DNA from: Candidatus Blackburnbacteria bacterium RIFCSPLOWO2_01_FULL_40_20
GTDB lineage: Bacteria; Patescibacteriota; Microgenomatia; UBA8517; UBA10165
Direction: 5' to 3'
NCBI GenBank assembly: GCA_001816475.1
Contig: MHCC01000015.1
Coordinates: 402 to 42,296 of the forward strand
Length of the DNA: 41,895 nucleotides
Shown here: positions 21,171-28,982 of the stretch, one piece after another
How the letters are laid out: each line of letters opens with the position of its first letter
Position numbering within the stretch: position 1 is the stretch's first letter
Translations under genes and position numbers: made by a program
The notes under the pieces: generated by a model
Databases searched by the model: none
Told to the model about the DNA's origin: nothing
Seen by the model: the letters and a program-made list of their open reading frames with translations, nothing else

Positions 21171-21788
21171 ATGAAGGTACCTCGTGCTGTCCAGAACTTA
21201 ATTGACTCTTTTGAAAAACTGCCAGGAATCGGACCTAAGTCCGCCCAGAGGCTTACCTTTTATTTACTTCATGTTCCCCAAGACCACCTCGAGTCATTCT
21301 CGGCCGCGTTGACAAATTTAAAGAAAAATACAGTTTTGTGCTCAGTTTGTAAAAATGTTGCAGAGAGCGATCCTTGTAGCATTTGTTCTGATCCGGGGCG
21401 GGATCAAAGATCAATTATGGTTGTTGAACAATCTTTGGATGTTTTGGCGCTTGAGCGAACTGGACGTCACAGAGGTGTTTATCATGTTTTGCACGGATGT
21501 ATTAACCCATTAGAAAACATTGGACCTGATGAGATATTTATAAGACAATTAGTAGACAGAGTAAGAGAAAGAGATAGAGATGTAGTGGAGGTAATATTAG
21601 CAACGAATCCGACGATGGAGGGGGAAGCAACGGCAATGTTTATCAAAAAACAAATTGAACAATTGCCGGCAAATGGTGTACTCATAAAAACTACTCGTTT
21701 AGGATTAGGTTTACCAACAGGAGCGGATTTGGAGTATGCCGACGAAACAACTTTAACACAAGCAATTGAGGGAAGAAGAAACTTCTAG
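21171..21788 (+). CDS. recR: Recombination protein RecR
   Basis: RecR works with RecO and RecF to load RecA at gaps. The 205-aa protein shows the helix-hairpin-helix (LPGIGPKSAQRL), a C4 zinc finger (CSVC...CSIC) and the Toprim domain (SIMVVEQSLDVLALERTG, HVLHG, EVILATNPTMEGEATAMFI), ending in GLPTGADLEYADETTL. A short RERDRD patch before the second Toprim strand derives from a GAGATAGAGAT-type microsatellite. Normal length; third member of the dnaX-ybaB-recR group. Confidence 0.96.
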   Translation: MKVPRAVQNLIDSFEKLPGIGPKSAQRLTFYLLHVPQDHLESFSAALTNLKKNTVLCSVCKNVAESDPCSICSDPGRDQRSIMVVEQSLDVLALERTGRHRGVYHVLHGCINPLENIGPDEIFIRQLVDRVRERDRDVVEVILATNPTMEGEATAMFIKKQIEQLPANGVLIKTTRLGLGLPTGADLEYADETTLTQAIEGRRNF

Positions 21789-21799
21789 ATTATTTTGTG

Positions 21800-21825
21800 G
21801 ATTCCGGCGTACGCTGGAATGACAG
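21800..21825. repeat. Short GC-rich palindrome after recR
   Basis: ATTCCGGCGTACGCTGGAAT with GGATT/GAATGAC-like flanks forms a palindrome around GCGTACGC with one asymmetrical pair. It resembles short dispersed palindromes found in many bacterial genomes and lies in the 50-bp convergent gap before the 21839 gene. Confidence 0.5.
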
Positions 21826-21838
21826 TCTTGAATAGGCT

Positions 21839-22408
21839 TTAGTCAATCTTCCGACTGATTGTTCCTTTTACTCCACCTTGTGTCGTGCAACAAATTGTTT
21901 TTGGTTTCAAACTCGTGTTGGCCAAAATTTTCGTGATAGTGGATTCAACACGTTTACTTCCAGATTCACTCCTTACACCCTTTGCCTCAAGTGTTAGTCC
22001 AGTTGCACCTTGAACGACGGTTAAGGCATATGGAGTTTCGATTGTCTCATCGCCAACTCCGGATATGAAAATTAAAGAAATGTGGGGTTCAAATCTTTCG
22101 GCTGCTAAAACTGAATTACAAAGAATAAATTTTACTTTTAGAGTTGCTTCTTGGATACTTCCGTTAACGTACGGAGGAAGTTCATATACAAAAGCAATAG
22201 ATGAAGGAATTGGTTCACCGGCAAAGCTTTCAGTTGTTCCGTAAGAATACTTCTCGATTTGGTATTTTTCAGGGTGAGTAAGAATATCGCTCAATGCAAC
22301 GGCGGTTCTTTCAAGAACCGGAATGCCACGCCAAAGTTCCCAAAGTTTTTGGGCATTATCAATTTGTTCTATCAGGATCCCTTGGTAGGTTGATTGTTCA
22401 ACAAACAT
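21839..22408 (-). CDS. Protein of unknown function
   Basis: A 189-aa protein with an N-terminal helical part (QGILIEQIDNAQKLWELWRG) and a beta-rich remainder (ISLIFISGVGDETIETPYALTVVQG), ending in a basic tail. No signal peptide or known motif. On the minus strand TTGAAG (22445-22440), 17 bp and TATAAT (22422-22417) end 8 nt before the ATG: a leaderless promoter. It is divergent from the 22478 gene, and the two promoters share the 70-bp gap. Confidence 0.65.
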   Translation of the reverse strand: MFVEQSTYQGILIEQIDNAQKLWELWRGIPVLERTAVALSDILTHPEKYQIEKYSYGTTESFAGEPIPSSIAFVYELPPYVNGSIQEATLKVKFILCNSVLAAERFEPHISLIFISGVGDETIETPYALTVVQGATGLTLEAKGVRSESGSKRVESTITKILANTSLKPKTICCTTQGGVKGTISRKID

Positions 22409-22477
22409 TGCTGGTAATTATATATCAACTTTGTGCCTACTTCAAATATGGCATCTTTTGTGATAAATTAAGTTGTA

Positions 22478-23011
22478 ATGCAAACCTCTCCTAAGCCACA
22501 AAAAAAGCCTGAACCAGGCAAGCCATTTGTGCCCGCTAAAGGCCCGCTTCGACCCAGCGAGGCGAGCGAGGCTCGTGCGTGGCGGTCCGCAGGCAGCGTA
22601 AAAAACCAATTTGAAAACTTAGGTAAAGCTGCAGTGCAACAAGCAGGAGAAGCCTCAATTGGCGCAGTAAAGGACATGCCCGCACAACTTTTCGGCCAAG
22701 TACCCACTCAAGAACAATTAGTTGCGCAACAGCAAGAAGCACAAAAAAAAGCTGCCGAAAAAAGGCAAAAAGAGGTAAGAATGGTTAATGCGTTACAAGC
22801 AGAACTTCGAGATATTGAAAACCGAGAGGAGCAAGAAAAAGTGCAAAAAGCTCAAGTTGAAGAGCAACAAAAAGCAGCAGAAAGACAACAAAAAGCTCAA
22901 GCTGGGCAATTTGTTGAAGAGCCAACTTCAGCACCCAAGAAGGGTTTGATGGGCGGACAATCAAGAAAGAGGAAACAAACACAGATGGAAACAGGCAAAG
23001 TGACGGGATAA
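22478..23011 (+). CDS. Gln/Lys/Glu-rich coiled-coil protein, unknown function
   Basis: A 177-aa soluble protein: a Pro/Lys-rich start, a short middle region (VKNQFENLGKAAVQQAGEASIG), a long charged helix rich in QQ, EEQ and KA (about residues 85-150, probable coiled coil) and a basic tail. The stretch LRPSEASEARAWRSAGS is encoded by an unusually GC-rich patch (22541-22590) with CGAGGCGAGCGAG repeats, probably an inserted palindromic repeat read in frame. A GATAAATT-like -10 lies 8-10 nt before the ATG. Confidence 0.6.
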   Translation: MQTSPKPQKKPEPGKPFVPAKGPLRPSEASEARAWRSAGSVKNQFENLGKAAVQQAGEASIGAVKDMPAQLFGQVPTQEQLVAQQQEAQKKAAEKRQKEVRMVNALQAELRDIENREEQEKVQKAQVEEQQKAAERQQKAQAGQFVEEPTSAPKKGLMGGQSRKRKQTQMETGKVTG

Positions 23012-23032
23012 TCCAACTTCTTTGTTTACTAC

Positions 23033-23069
23033 TTGACTTGACCTCTTACCTTAATTATAGTCTGCATGA
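23033..23069 (+). promoter_or_regulatory. Promoter of the 23070 gene
   Basis: TTGACT (23033-23038), 17 bp, TATAGT (23056-23061), then 8 nt to ATG 23070. An earlier ATG at 23066 opens only a four-codon frame. Confidence 0.7.
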
Positions 23070-23651
23070 ATGATAGCTAAAGAAGGATCGCCAATTCACG
23101 AAAAGCACGCAATTGCTGAATTTTGTTCAACTATTGAACTCGCTGAGGAAAGAGGAAAGGAATTGGAAGTTGAAGGTACAGTTTTGTTTTTCAAAAAATT
23201 GGAGGAACTTTCTCCTGTATTACTATATTCTCCAGTAGAAGTTTGGTTTGGGCACGACGTTGACTGGCCCAAATTCCCAGATTCATGCTTGCTTGAACAA
23301 AAGTGGTTACAAATTGGAAAAGGAATGACGCAAGTTCAAATTTTACTTTTCAATGTAGATTGTGGAGGTGAGGAGTTTACAACAACAGGCATTATCACGA
23401 TCAACCCGGAAGGAGTAAGCCTGAAGAAAATTATACTTAGTTTAAAGAATTATCATGACGGACAAGATCTGTCGAGGGCATGGGTTCAAGTAGAAGTTGA
23501 AAAACCGACAAGGTTTAAAGTTGGAAAAGGTGCAGAAGTTGATGAAGAACCCGAACCAAAAGAAATAAATAAATTGCACCTTATTCAAATCTCCTGTTTA
23601 ATTGCAGAAAAGTATGTTGAGGGGATGGAAAAAGTACGACTTTCCCGTTAG
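23070..23651 (+). CDS. Acidic protein of unknown function
   Basis: A 193-aa, Glu-rich soluble protein without signal peptide. Mixed alpha/beta character: an N-terminal helix (AIAEFCSTIELAEERGKELEV), then alternating strands (QVQILLFNVDCGG, FTTTGIITINPEGVSLKKIILSL). No family recognised. The start is fixed by the promoter 8 nt upstream. A tiny gene with a lipoprotein-like signal follows 43 nt downstream. Confidence 0.65.
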   Translation: MIAKEGSPIHEKHAIAEFCSTIELAEERGKELEVEGTVLFFKKLEELSPVLLYSPVEVWFGHDVDWPKFPDSCLLEQKWLQIGKGMTQVQILLFNVDCGGEEFTTTGIITINPEGVSLKKIILSLKNYHDGQDLSRAWVQVEVEKPTRFKVGKGAEVDEEPEPKEINKLHLIQISCLIAEKYVEGMEKVRLSR

Positions 23652-23694
23652 CTTGATTGACAAACTTTTGGTGTATCTAAGGAAGGGGAAAGAA

Positions 23695-23808
23695 ATGGAC
23701 AAGACGACTCGTTTGCATCAGATCGTGGGATTGGTTTCGTTGGCCGTTGGGCTTTCGATCACTTTATGTGCTTGCCCAGAGCACGCCAACTTCAGAACGG
23801 AGTGTTAA
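23695..23808 (+). CDS. Very small putative lipoprotein
   Basis: A 37-aa product if translation starts at ATG 23695, which has AAGGAAGGGGAAAG just before it; the longer track frame from 23602 overlaps the previous gene and has no such site. The product is a basic start (MDKTTRLHQ), a hydrophobic segment (IVGLVSLAVGLSITL) and a possible lipobox ending LCA-C, leaving a short tail. Entericidin-like peptides have this shape, but the similarity is only architectural. It could also be a decayed gene. Confidence 0.4.
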   Translation: MDKTTRLHQIVGLVSLAVGLSITLCACPEHANFRTEC

Positions 23809-24065
23809 TTTGATAGGGAACGTGGTAGTCAACACATGGCTGTTGCTCTCAGTTGCATCTAAACTGGGGATGATATTCAAGGTGCAGAAGAACGTAATAT
23901 TCACCCGGATCACAGAAGTTTAGCCATTAGCGTCATGGACGTTATTTTAATAGATAGTACTTTGCCCGCAAAGGCAAAAAAACCATTAAAAGTACCAGAA
24001 ATTTTTCTTTACAATTCATATGTCGTTAACAAAAAAAGAGTTTCAAGTATATACTATTAAATAAT
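23809..24065. other. Intergenic region without a recognisable gene
   Basis: About 257 bp between the small lipoprotein frame and cysS. I see no ORF with a plausible start, no tRNA and no clear terminator. A TTTGCC...GGCAAA inverted repeat (about 23964-23980) is followed by a run of A, and cysS -10 candidates (TATACT at 24050-24055 or TACTAT two bases later) end the region. Confidence 0.5.
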
Positions 24066-25454
24066 ATGGCCTTACAAATTTATAATTCACTAACTAGAAA
24101 AAAAGAGGAGTTTAAGCCGATAAATTCGCCTTCAGTCGGAATGTACACCTGCGGGCCGACGGTTTATGACTTCATGCATATTGGAAACCTTAGAACCTTC
24201 TTGCTCTCGGATATATTGTACCGCACTCTTGTTGCTAGCGGTTACAAAGTCAAACTTGTGATGAACATAACAGATATTGAAGACAAGATAATAAAACGTG
24301 CAAAGGAACGAAATATAACGCCTAGTGAATTGACCAGCAAATATACAAAAGCGTTTAAAGAAAATTTGCAAAAACTAAATATACTGCCGGCTGATGTTAA
24401 TCCTCACGCGACAGAATATATTTCCCAAATGGTTGAATACATAAAAGCATTGGTGGAAAAAGGTTTAGCCTATGAAAAAGATGGCTCTGTTTATTTTGAT
24501 ATTTCCAAATTTCCAGAATATGGAAAGCTCTCGGGAGTTGAGACGCGGGAACTTAAAACAGGGACAAGAATTTTGTCGGATGAATACGCAAAAGAAGATG
24601 TCCAAGATTTTGCTTTATGGAAAGCAGTGGACAAAGATGAAGTTGGTATGATGAGCCCTTGGGGTTGGGGAAGGCCTGGATGGCACATTGAATGTTCCGT
24701 AATGAGCCAAGAACAACTTGGCGAAACTTTGGATATTCATGTTGGTGGAATAGACCTCATGTTCCCGCATCACGAGAACGAGATTGCACAGTCTGAAGGC
24801 AAGACGGGCAAAAAGTTTGTAAATTATTTTGTTCATGGTGAGTTTTTGTTGGTCGATGGAAAGAAGATGAGCAAGTCGCTTGGTAATTATTACACTTTGT
24901 GCGATATTGAAGAGAAAGGCTTTACTCCCGCGAGCTTTCGTTATTTGGTTTTGACGGCGCATTACAAAGACCAAATGAACTTTACTTGGGAATCGTTAAA
25001 GGGGGCACAGACGGCATATGAGAGGCTCAAGAGCCTGGTGTCGGGTGTTGCGCAGTCGGATAGGACTGTTCTGTCGGCTGAAAAAGAGGAAAAGATTGAT
25101 GAGTATAGGGAAAAGTTTTGGGCAGCGGTTAACAATGATTTGAATATGCCACAAGCACTGAGCGTTGTTTGGGAAGTAGCAAAGAGCAATATACCGAGCC
25201 AGGACAAAAGAGACTTGATACTGTTGTTTGATGAAGTGTTGGGGCTCGGGTTGGGAGATGTGCGTAAAGATACAGATACAGATGAAGATAAAGAGCTGTC
25301 GGGGGAAGTGAAAAAACTTGTAGAAGAAAGGGAAGAGGCGAGGAAAAATAAAGACTTTAAGAGAAGTGATGAGTTGAGAGACAAGTTGCAAGAGATGGGG
25401 TACGAAGTTGAGGATACTCCAGAAGGTACGCGCGTCAGACACGCAAAAAAATAA
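24066..25454 (+). CDS. cysS: Cysteinyl-tRNA synthetase
   Basis: Class I synthetase of 462 aa. It has the zinc-binding CGPTVYD start, the HIGH-like box FMHIGNLRTF, the WHIECSVM zinc segment, HHENEIAQSE and KMSKS as KKMSKSLGNY. An N-terminal start MALQIYNSLTRKKEEF fits the family. In the C-terminal region a DTDTDEDKE patch, encoded by a GATACAGATACAGATGAAGATAAAGAG-like microsatellite (25265-25295), sits in a variable loop before the last helices. A TATACT/TACTAT box lies 8-10 nt before the ATG, so the mRNA is probably leaderless. Confidence 0.97.
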   Translation: MALQIYNSLTRKKEEFKPINSPSVGMYTCGPTVYDFMHIGNLRTFLLSDILYRTLVASGYKVKLVMNITDIEDKIIKRAKERNITPSELTSKYTKAFKENLQKLNILPADVNPHATEYISQMVEYIKALVEKGLAYEKDGSVYFDISKFPEYGKLSGVETRELKTGTRILSDEYAKEDVQDFALWKAVDKDEVGMMSPWGWGRPGWHIECSVMSQEQLGETLDIHVGGIDLMFPHHENEIAQSEGKTGKKFVNYFVHGEFLLVDGKKMSKSLGNYYTLCDIEEKGFTPASFRYLVLTAHYKDQMNFTWESLKGAQTAYERLKSLVSGVAQSDRTVLSAEKEEKIDEYREKFWAAVNNDLNMPQALSVVWEVAKSNIPSQDKRDLILLFDEVLGLGLGDVRKDTDTDEDKELSGEVKKLVEEREEARKNKDFKRSDELRDKLQEMGYEVEDTPEGTRVRHAKK

Positions 25455-25541
25455 AAAATGTCAGCCCGTCCCGTATAATCTTACCATTCGCCTTTTCAGT
25501 ACTATTCGTACACGGCTCATGGAGCGATTTAACGGGATTGC

Positions 25542-25559
25542 GGCCAATATATTGGCCTT
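25542..25559 (+). promoter_or_regulatory. Palindrome overlapping the -10 of the 25560 gene
   Basis: GGCCAATATATTGGCC (25542-25557) is a perfect 16-bp palindrome containing TATATT (25548-25553) 6 nt before ATG 25560. It is well placed for an operator; no convincing -35 is seen. Confidence 0.55.
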
Positions 25560-26207
25560 ATGAAGGAATTTTTTTGGAATCATGATTCTGGGGTTAAATT
25601 AATTTTGATAACAGTCCTTCTTTTTATTGGGCTCAACCTGGTCTACTTGAATAAAAAGATAGGGGAAGTAGGGGGAGTTGGGGAGGGGATAATAACAGAA
25701 AAAACTTCGGAGGCCTCGGTAAGTTCTGAAATTTGTGGCGACCTTTGTCAAAAGATCATCGACCAACGGGTTGCGGAAGCGATATCTACTGTATCGGGAC
25801 AGAAAAAAACCACAACAGTTGTTGTAAAAGAAAAACAGGAACCAAAAACAACTTTTATTCCGCTTGGCGGGTCTTATTCAACGCAAGGGACAGACTGGAC
25901 AGATGTTAAAAATTCTGAGGTTTATGTAAAGGTTGAGGACTATGGAACGGACCCTTACGTTGATTGGAACGCATTCTTGAAAGTAACAAATGGGAATGGA
26001 GCAGCGTATGCGCGTTTGTTTGATGTAACCCATGGTGTTGCGGTTGACGGGAGTGAATTATCAAGCTCGGCTGAAAACTTTGCTCAAATTTCGTCAGGAA
26101 GAATTCGCTTGTGGTCAGGGAATAATTTGTATCGGGTGCAAATAAAATCTTTGAACGGATTTACTGTGTATTTTGATTCGGGAAGGATGAAGATTGTTAC
26201 AAAGTGA
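25560..26207 (+). CDS. Membrane-anchored beta-rich exported protein
   Basis: The 215-aa protein has one N-terminal membrane anchor (VKLILITVLLFIGLNLVYL), a stretch with two cysteines (EICGDLCQKIIDQRV), a Lys/Thr-rich linker (TTTVVVKEKQEPKTT) and a C-terminal domain of about 115 residues rich in aromatic strands (VDWNAFLKVTNGNGAAYARLF ... RVQIKSLNGFTVYFDSGR). The last domain looks like a jelly roll or carbohydrate-binding-like sandwich, but no specific family is assured. The GEVGGVGEG stretch is encoded by a GGGGAGTTGGGGA-type microsatellite. Confidence 0.7.
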   Translation: MKEFFWNHDSGVKLILITVLLFIGLNLVYLNKKIGEVGGVGEGIITEKTSEASVSSEICGDLCQKIIDQRVAEAISTVSGQKKTTTVVVKEKQEPKTTFIPLGGSYSTQGTDWTDVKNSEVYVKVEDYGTDPYVDWNAFLKVTNGNGAAYARLFDVTHGVAVDGSELSSSAENFAQISSGRIRLWSGNNLYRVQIKSLNGFTVYFDSGRMKIVTK

Positions 26208-26247
26208 GTATAAATAGTTGATAGTTAATGGTGAATAGAGAGTGAGA

Positions 26248-26376
26248 TTGAGTACAAAGAATGAATTTACAAAAACGGAAGATTTTCCGGACTCGGATTT
26301 AGTTGTTGATAGTTTTGACAAGATAACAACAGCGCTTCTTGAAAAGCTTTACAAAACAAGACTCGTGTCATTCTAA
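26248..26376 (+). CDS. Possible 42-aa protein
   Basis: A frame from TTG 26248 to TAA 26376 encodes a balanced short peptide (KTEDFPDSDLVVDSFDKITT...) with an amphipathic helix at its end. It resembles a real acidic small protein more than random sequence, but the start codon is weak and no clear ribosome binding site is seen. It follows a 7-bp repeat patch (GTTGATA GTTAATG GTGAATA, about 26216-26237). It could equally be a remnant. Confidence 0.3.
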   Translation: MSTKNEFTKTEDFPDSDLVVDSFDKITTALLEKLYKTRLVSF

Positions 26377-26402
26377 TCTTCGAGAACGTGTTCGGGAGGA
26401 CA

Positions 26403-27002
26403 TTAGGCCATGTTTTGTTCTACGGCTTCCCAGTTAACAACGTTCCACCAGGCATCAATATATTCAGCCCTCTTGTTTTGATATTTTAAATAGTAAGCAT
26501 GTTCCCAAAGATCAAGCTCAAGAATTGGTTTTTGCTTCTCCGAGATTGGGGAATCTTGATTGGACGTTGAACGAATGATTAAATTGTTCGAGCTGTCCGC
26601 AACAAGCCAAGCCCAGCCACTTCCAAAGTGATTTATCGCAACTTCTGTAAACTTCATCTTAAATTCTTCAAAGCTGCCAAAACTATTTTCAACCGTTGTA
26701 AGGATGCTGCCTGTTGGAGTAGCTGTTTTTCTATGCCCCATAATTTTCCAAAAAAGTGAATGATTATGGTGACCCCCGCCCTGGTTTCTTACTTGATCGC
26801 GAATTTTTTCTGGAATCTCGTTAAGGTTTGATAGCAATTCTTCAATACTTTTGTTTTGCAAACCCGGGTAGTCTTTCAATGCAGTATTTAATTTATCAAT
26901 ATATCCTTGATGGTGTTTGGCATAGTGGATTTCCATAGTGCGGGCATCAATGTATGGCTCAAGTGTGTCGTATGCATATGGCAATGGTGGTAGTTCAAAC
27001 AT
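26403..27002 (-). CDS. Fe/Mn superoxide dismutase
   Basis: Dismutates superoxide to oxygen and hydrogen peroxide in the cytosol. The four metal ligands are visible: His26 in MEIHYAKHH, His in GGGHHNHSLFW, and Asp and His in ELDLWEHAYYL. The GGH-NHSLFW context and GSGWAWLV look more like manganese or cambialistic enzymes than strict iron forms, but metal choice cannot be settled from sequence. The 199-aa length is normal. On the minus strand TATTAT (27016-27011) lies 8 nt before the ATG, so the mRNA is probably leaderless. AGTAAAT-type 7-bp repeats lie just upstream. Confidence 0.95.
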   Translation of the reverse strand: MFELPPLPYAYDTLEPYIDARTMEIHYAKHHQGYIDKLNTALKDYPGLQNKSIEELLSNLNEIPEKIRDQVRNQGGGHHNHSLFWKIMGHRKTATPTGSILTTVENSFGSFEEFKMKFTEVAINHFGSGWAWLVADSSNNLIIRSTSNQDSPISEKQKPILELDLWEHAYYLKYQNKRAEYIDAWWNVVNWEAVEQNMA

Positions 27003-27134
27003 ACAAATAAATAATAAACAGTAAATAGTAAATAGTGAATAGAAAATTGTTAGAGAATGGATAGAAATTTCTTTACAACTTCCTTACTTTCTGCTGCTCT
27101 TATTCTTATCGCCGCGATATAGCATTTACTAAAT

Positions 27135-27422
27135 ATGCCAGGCGAACCTAAAATTACAACCGACCATGACCAGATAAAAACTTGGGTCGAAGCGCGCGGC
27201 GGAAAACCAGCAAAAGTTAAAGGAACGGGGAATGGTGAAGGAGGGTTGCTTCGAATAGATTTTGGTGCAAAAACTGCAACGCTTGAAGAGATTTCCTGGG
27301 ATGAATTTTTTAAAACTTTTGACTCGAAAGAATTAGGATTTTTATATCAAGATCAAACAGCAAAAGGGCAAGAAAGCAGATTTTTTAAGTTTGTGGTGCG
27401 GTCCCACGTTGCCAAGGCTTAG
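27135..27422 (+). CDS. Small conserved protein of unknown function
   Basis: A 95-aa protein with the pattern TTDHDQIKTWVEARGGKPAK...LRIDF...LEEISWDEFFKTFD, then FLYQDQTAKGQESRFFKFV. I recognise the overall pattern from short bacterial proteins often given an unsupported branching-enzyme name; no enzymatic function should be inferred. It is soluble, without signal peptide. It precedes the two phosphoribosyltransferases, separated by 74 nt. Confidence 0.75.
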   Translation: MPGEPKITTDHDQIKTWVEARGGKPAKVKGTGNGEGGLLRIDFGAKTATLEEISWDEFFKTFDSKELGFLYQDQTAKGQESRFFKFVVRSHVAKA

Positions 27423-27496
27423 CGGGGCACGGTCAAAAGAACGTAAAGTCCGACTAAACATCAAGGCCACGTTTTAAAACGAAAGGAGAAATTTAG

Positions 27497-28168
27497 TTGA
27501 TATTTGAAAACATGCAAGAGGCAGCACAAGAGCTGGTACGAAAACTTCGGCGATATAAAAGCAAAAAACTTCAAATCGTTGCGATAGTTCCAGGCGGCGT
27601 TCCAGTTGCAAAAGAAATAGCGGATGCACTTGGTGCGCAATTGGATGTTGTTATTACAAAACCTTTGAATATTTCGGATGACGGAGGGCTAGGTCAAATT
27701 GGGGCAGTTGCAGAAGGAGAAGTTAGAGTAGTTGACGAGTTTGCGATGGAAATTGCACAAGTTCCATGGGAGTTGATAGAACATGCGGCATTTGAATCAG
27801 AACAGGAAGTAAAAAATGAAATTTTGAAGTATAGGGAAGGGCGATCGCTTGATGTTAAAGATAAAAACGTAGTAGTTGTTGCGGATGGTGTTAGCTCGGA
27901 AGCAGTTGTTTTGGCAGCTGTAGAAGCAGTCAGGCGATTGGGGGCAAAAAAGGTAATATTAGCTTCTCCAGTTTGCGCTCTATCAATTGCAGAAGATATA
28001 ATCGGGGAAGTTGATGAGGCTGTTTTTTTGGCAACGCCATTTGATTTAGGAGAAGCCAGGCTTTGGTATAAAAAATATGAGGATGTTGCAGACAAAAAAG
28101 TGCAAAGCATTTTGAGAGGTGGAAAGCGGGAACCTTCAAAAGCCTCTAAACATCAAAAGACGTTTTAA
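27497..28168 (+). CDS. Phosphoribosyltransferase-like protein with altered PRPP loop
   Basis: A type I PRTase fold of 223 aa. The start is TTG 27497, supported by AAAGGAG eight bases upstream and by alignment with the second copy (MIFEN versus MVFED). The PRPP-binding segment, normally V-V-D-D-G-x-A-T-G, reads VVVVADGVSSEAVV: the first Asp and the TG are replaced, so catalysis is doubtful. The early VPGGVPVAKEIADAL and late VILASPVC regions keep the fold. It may be a regulatory subunit or a diverged enzyme. The last codons overlap a short repeat also found upstream of this gene. Confidence 0.85.
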   Translation: MIFENMQEAAQELVRKLRRYKSKKLQIVAIVPGGVPVAKEIADALGAQLDVVITKPLNISDDGGLGQIGAVAEGEVRVVDEFAMEIAQVPWELIEHAAFESEQEVKNEILKYREGRSLDVKDKNVVVVADGVSSEAVVLAAVEAVRRLGAKKVILASPVCALSIAEDIIGEVDEAVFLATPFDLGEARLWYKKYEDVADKKVQSILRGGKREPSKASKHQKTF

Positions 28169-28185
28169 ACCAAAGATAATTGATA

Positions 28186-28806
28186 ATGGTCTTCGAGGAT
28201 CGAGCTCAAGCAGGAGAGTTGCTTGCACAAAATTTAACCAGATTTAAAGGCAAAGGTGGTGTAATTTATGTACTTCCAAGAGGTGGAGTTGTTGTTGGGC
28301 GGCCTGTTGCAGATCGTCTTGATTTGCCCCTGGATTTGATTATTGTTAGAAAAATTGGCCATCCAAGTTCGAAGGAGTATGCGTTAGGAGCGGTGGCGGA
28401 ACACACGGAAGTTTTGAATGTGGCTGAAATTGGGGATGTGGACAAAGAATGGTTAAACACAGAGATAGAGCGCCAGAAAGAAGAAATAAGGAGAAGAAAG
28501 CGAATTTATTATGGTGGGCATCAAGCAATAAGTGCGAATGGAAAAATAGCTATCTTGGTTGACGATGGGATCGCGACAGGGTACACAATGGAGGTTGCCA
28601 TAAAAGAAATTAAACTTCAAAATCCTCAAAAAATTGTTGTTGCAGTGCCAATAGTTTCACCGGATGTTGCCCGGAGGATTGAAGAAGAGGTAGACGAGTT
28701 AATTGCACTTGATATTTCTTTGGATTTTCTTGGGTCTGTTGGAGCATATTACATGAATTTTCCACAAGTTGAAGACGAGGAGGTAATTGAGCTTCTTAAG
28801 AAGTAA
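28186..28806 (+). CDS. Phosphoribosyltransferase
   Basis: A 206-aa PRTase with an intact PRPP loop, AILVDDGIATGYTMEVAI (near residue 125), an N-terminal VLPRGGVVVGRPVADRL and IIVRKIGHPSSKEYALGAVAE. The organisation matches COG1926-type predicted PRTases whose substrate is unknown. ATG 28186 is chosen over the track TTG. It lies 17 nt after the degenerate paralogue, and the two probably arose by tandem duplication and are cotranscribed. Confidence 0.88.
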   Translation: MVFEDRAQAGELLAQNLTRFKGKGGVIYVLPRGGVVVGRPVADRLDLPLDLIIVRKIGHPSSKEYALGAVAEHTEVLNVAEIGDVDKEWLNTEIERQKEEIRRRKRIYYGGHQAISANGKIAILVDDGIATGYTMEVAIKEIKLQNPQKIVVAVPIVSPDVARRIEEEVDELIALDISLDFLGSVGAYYMNFPQVEDEEVIELLKK

Positions 28807-28982
28807 TAATGTTATATCGTACGGTATCACGCTCGTTCGACTTCACGGCTAAAGTTCGGGGTATGATATACGCCAGAGTAATCAAGGTTCGAATATAAAC
28901 TGAGTAAGTATACCATACCAATAACCCGATAGTAAAAAAGTAAAGCTTGATAATCAGACAAAAATGGAATTAAATAAATCCA

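Noticed and set aside
28890-28910. tRNA T-arm (GGTTCGAATATAAAC)
   Set aside because: No matching acceptor, D or anticodon arms surround it; no tRNA gene was found anywhere in the window.
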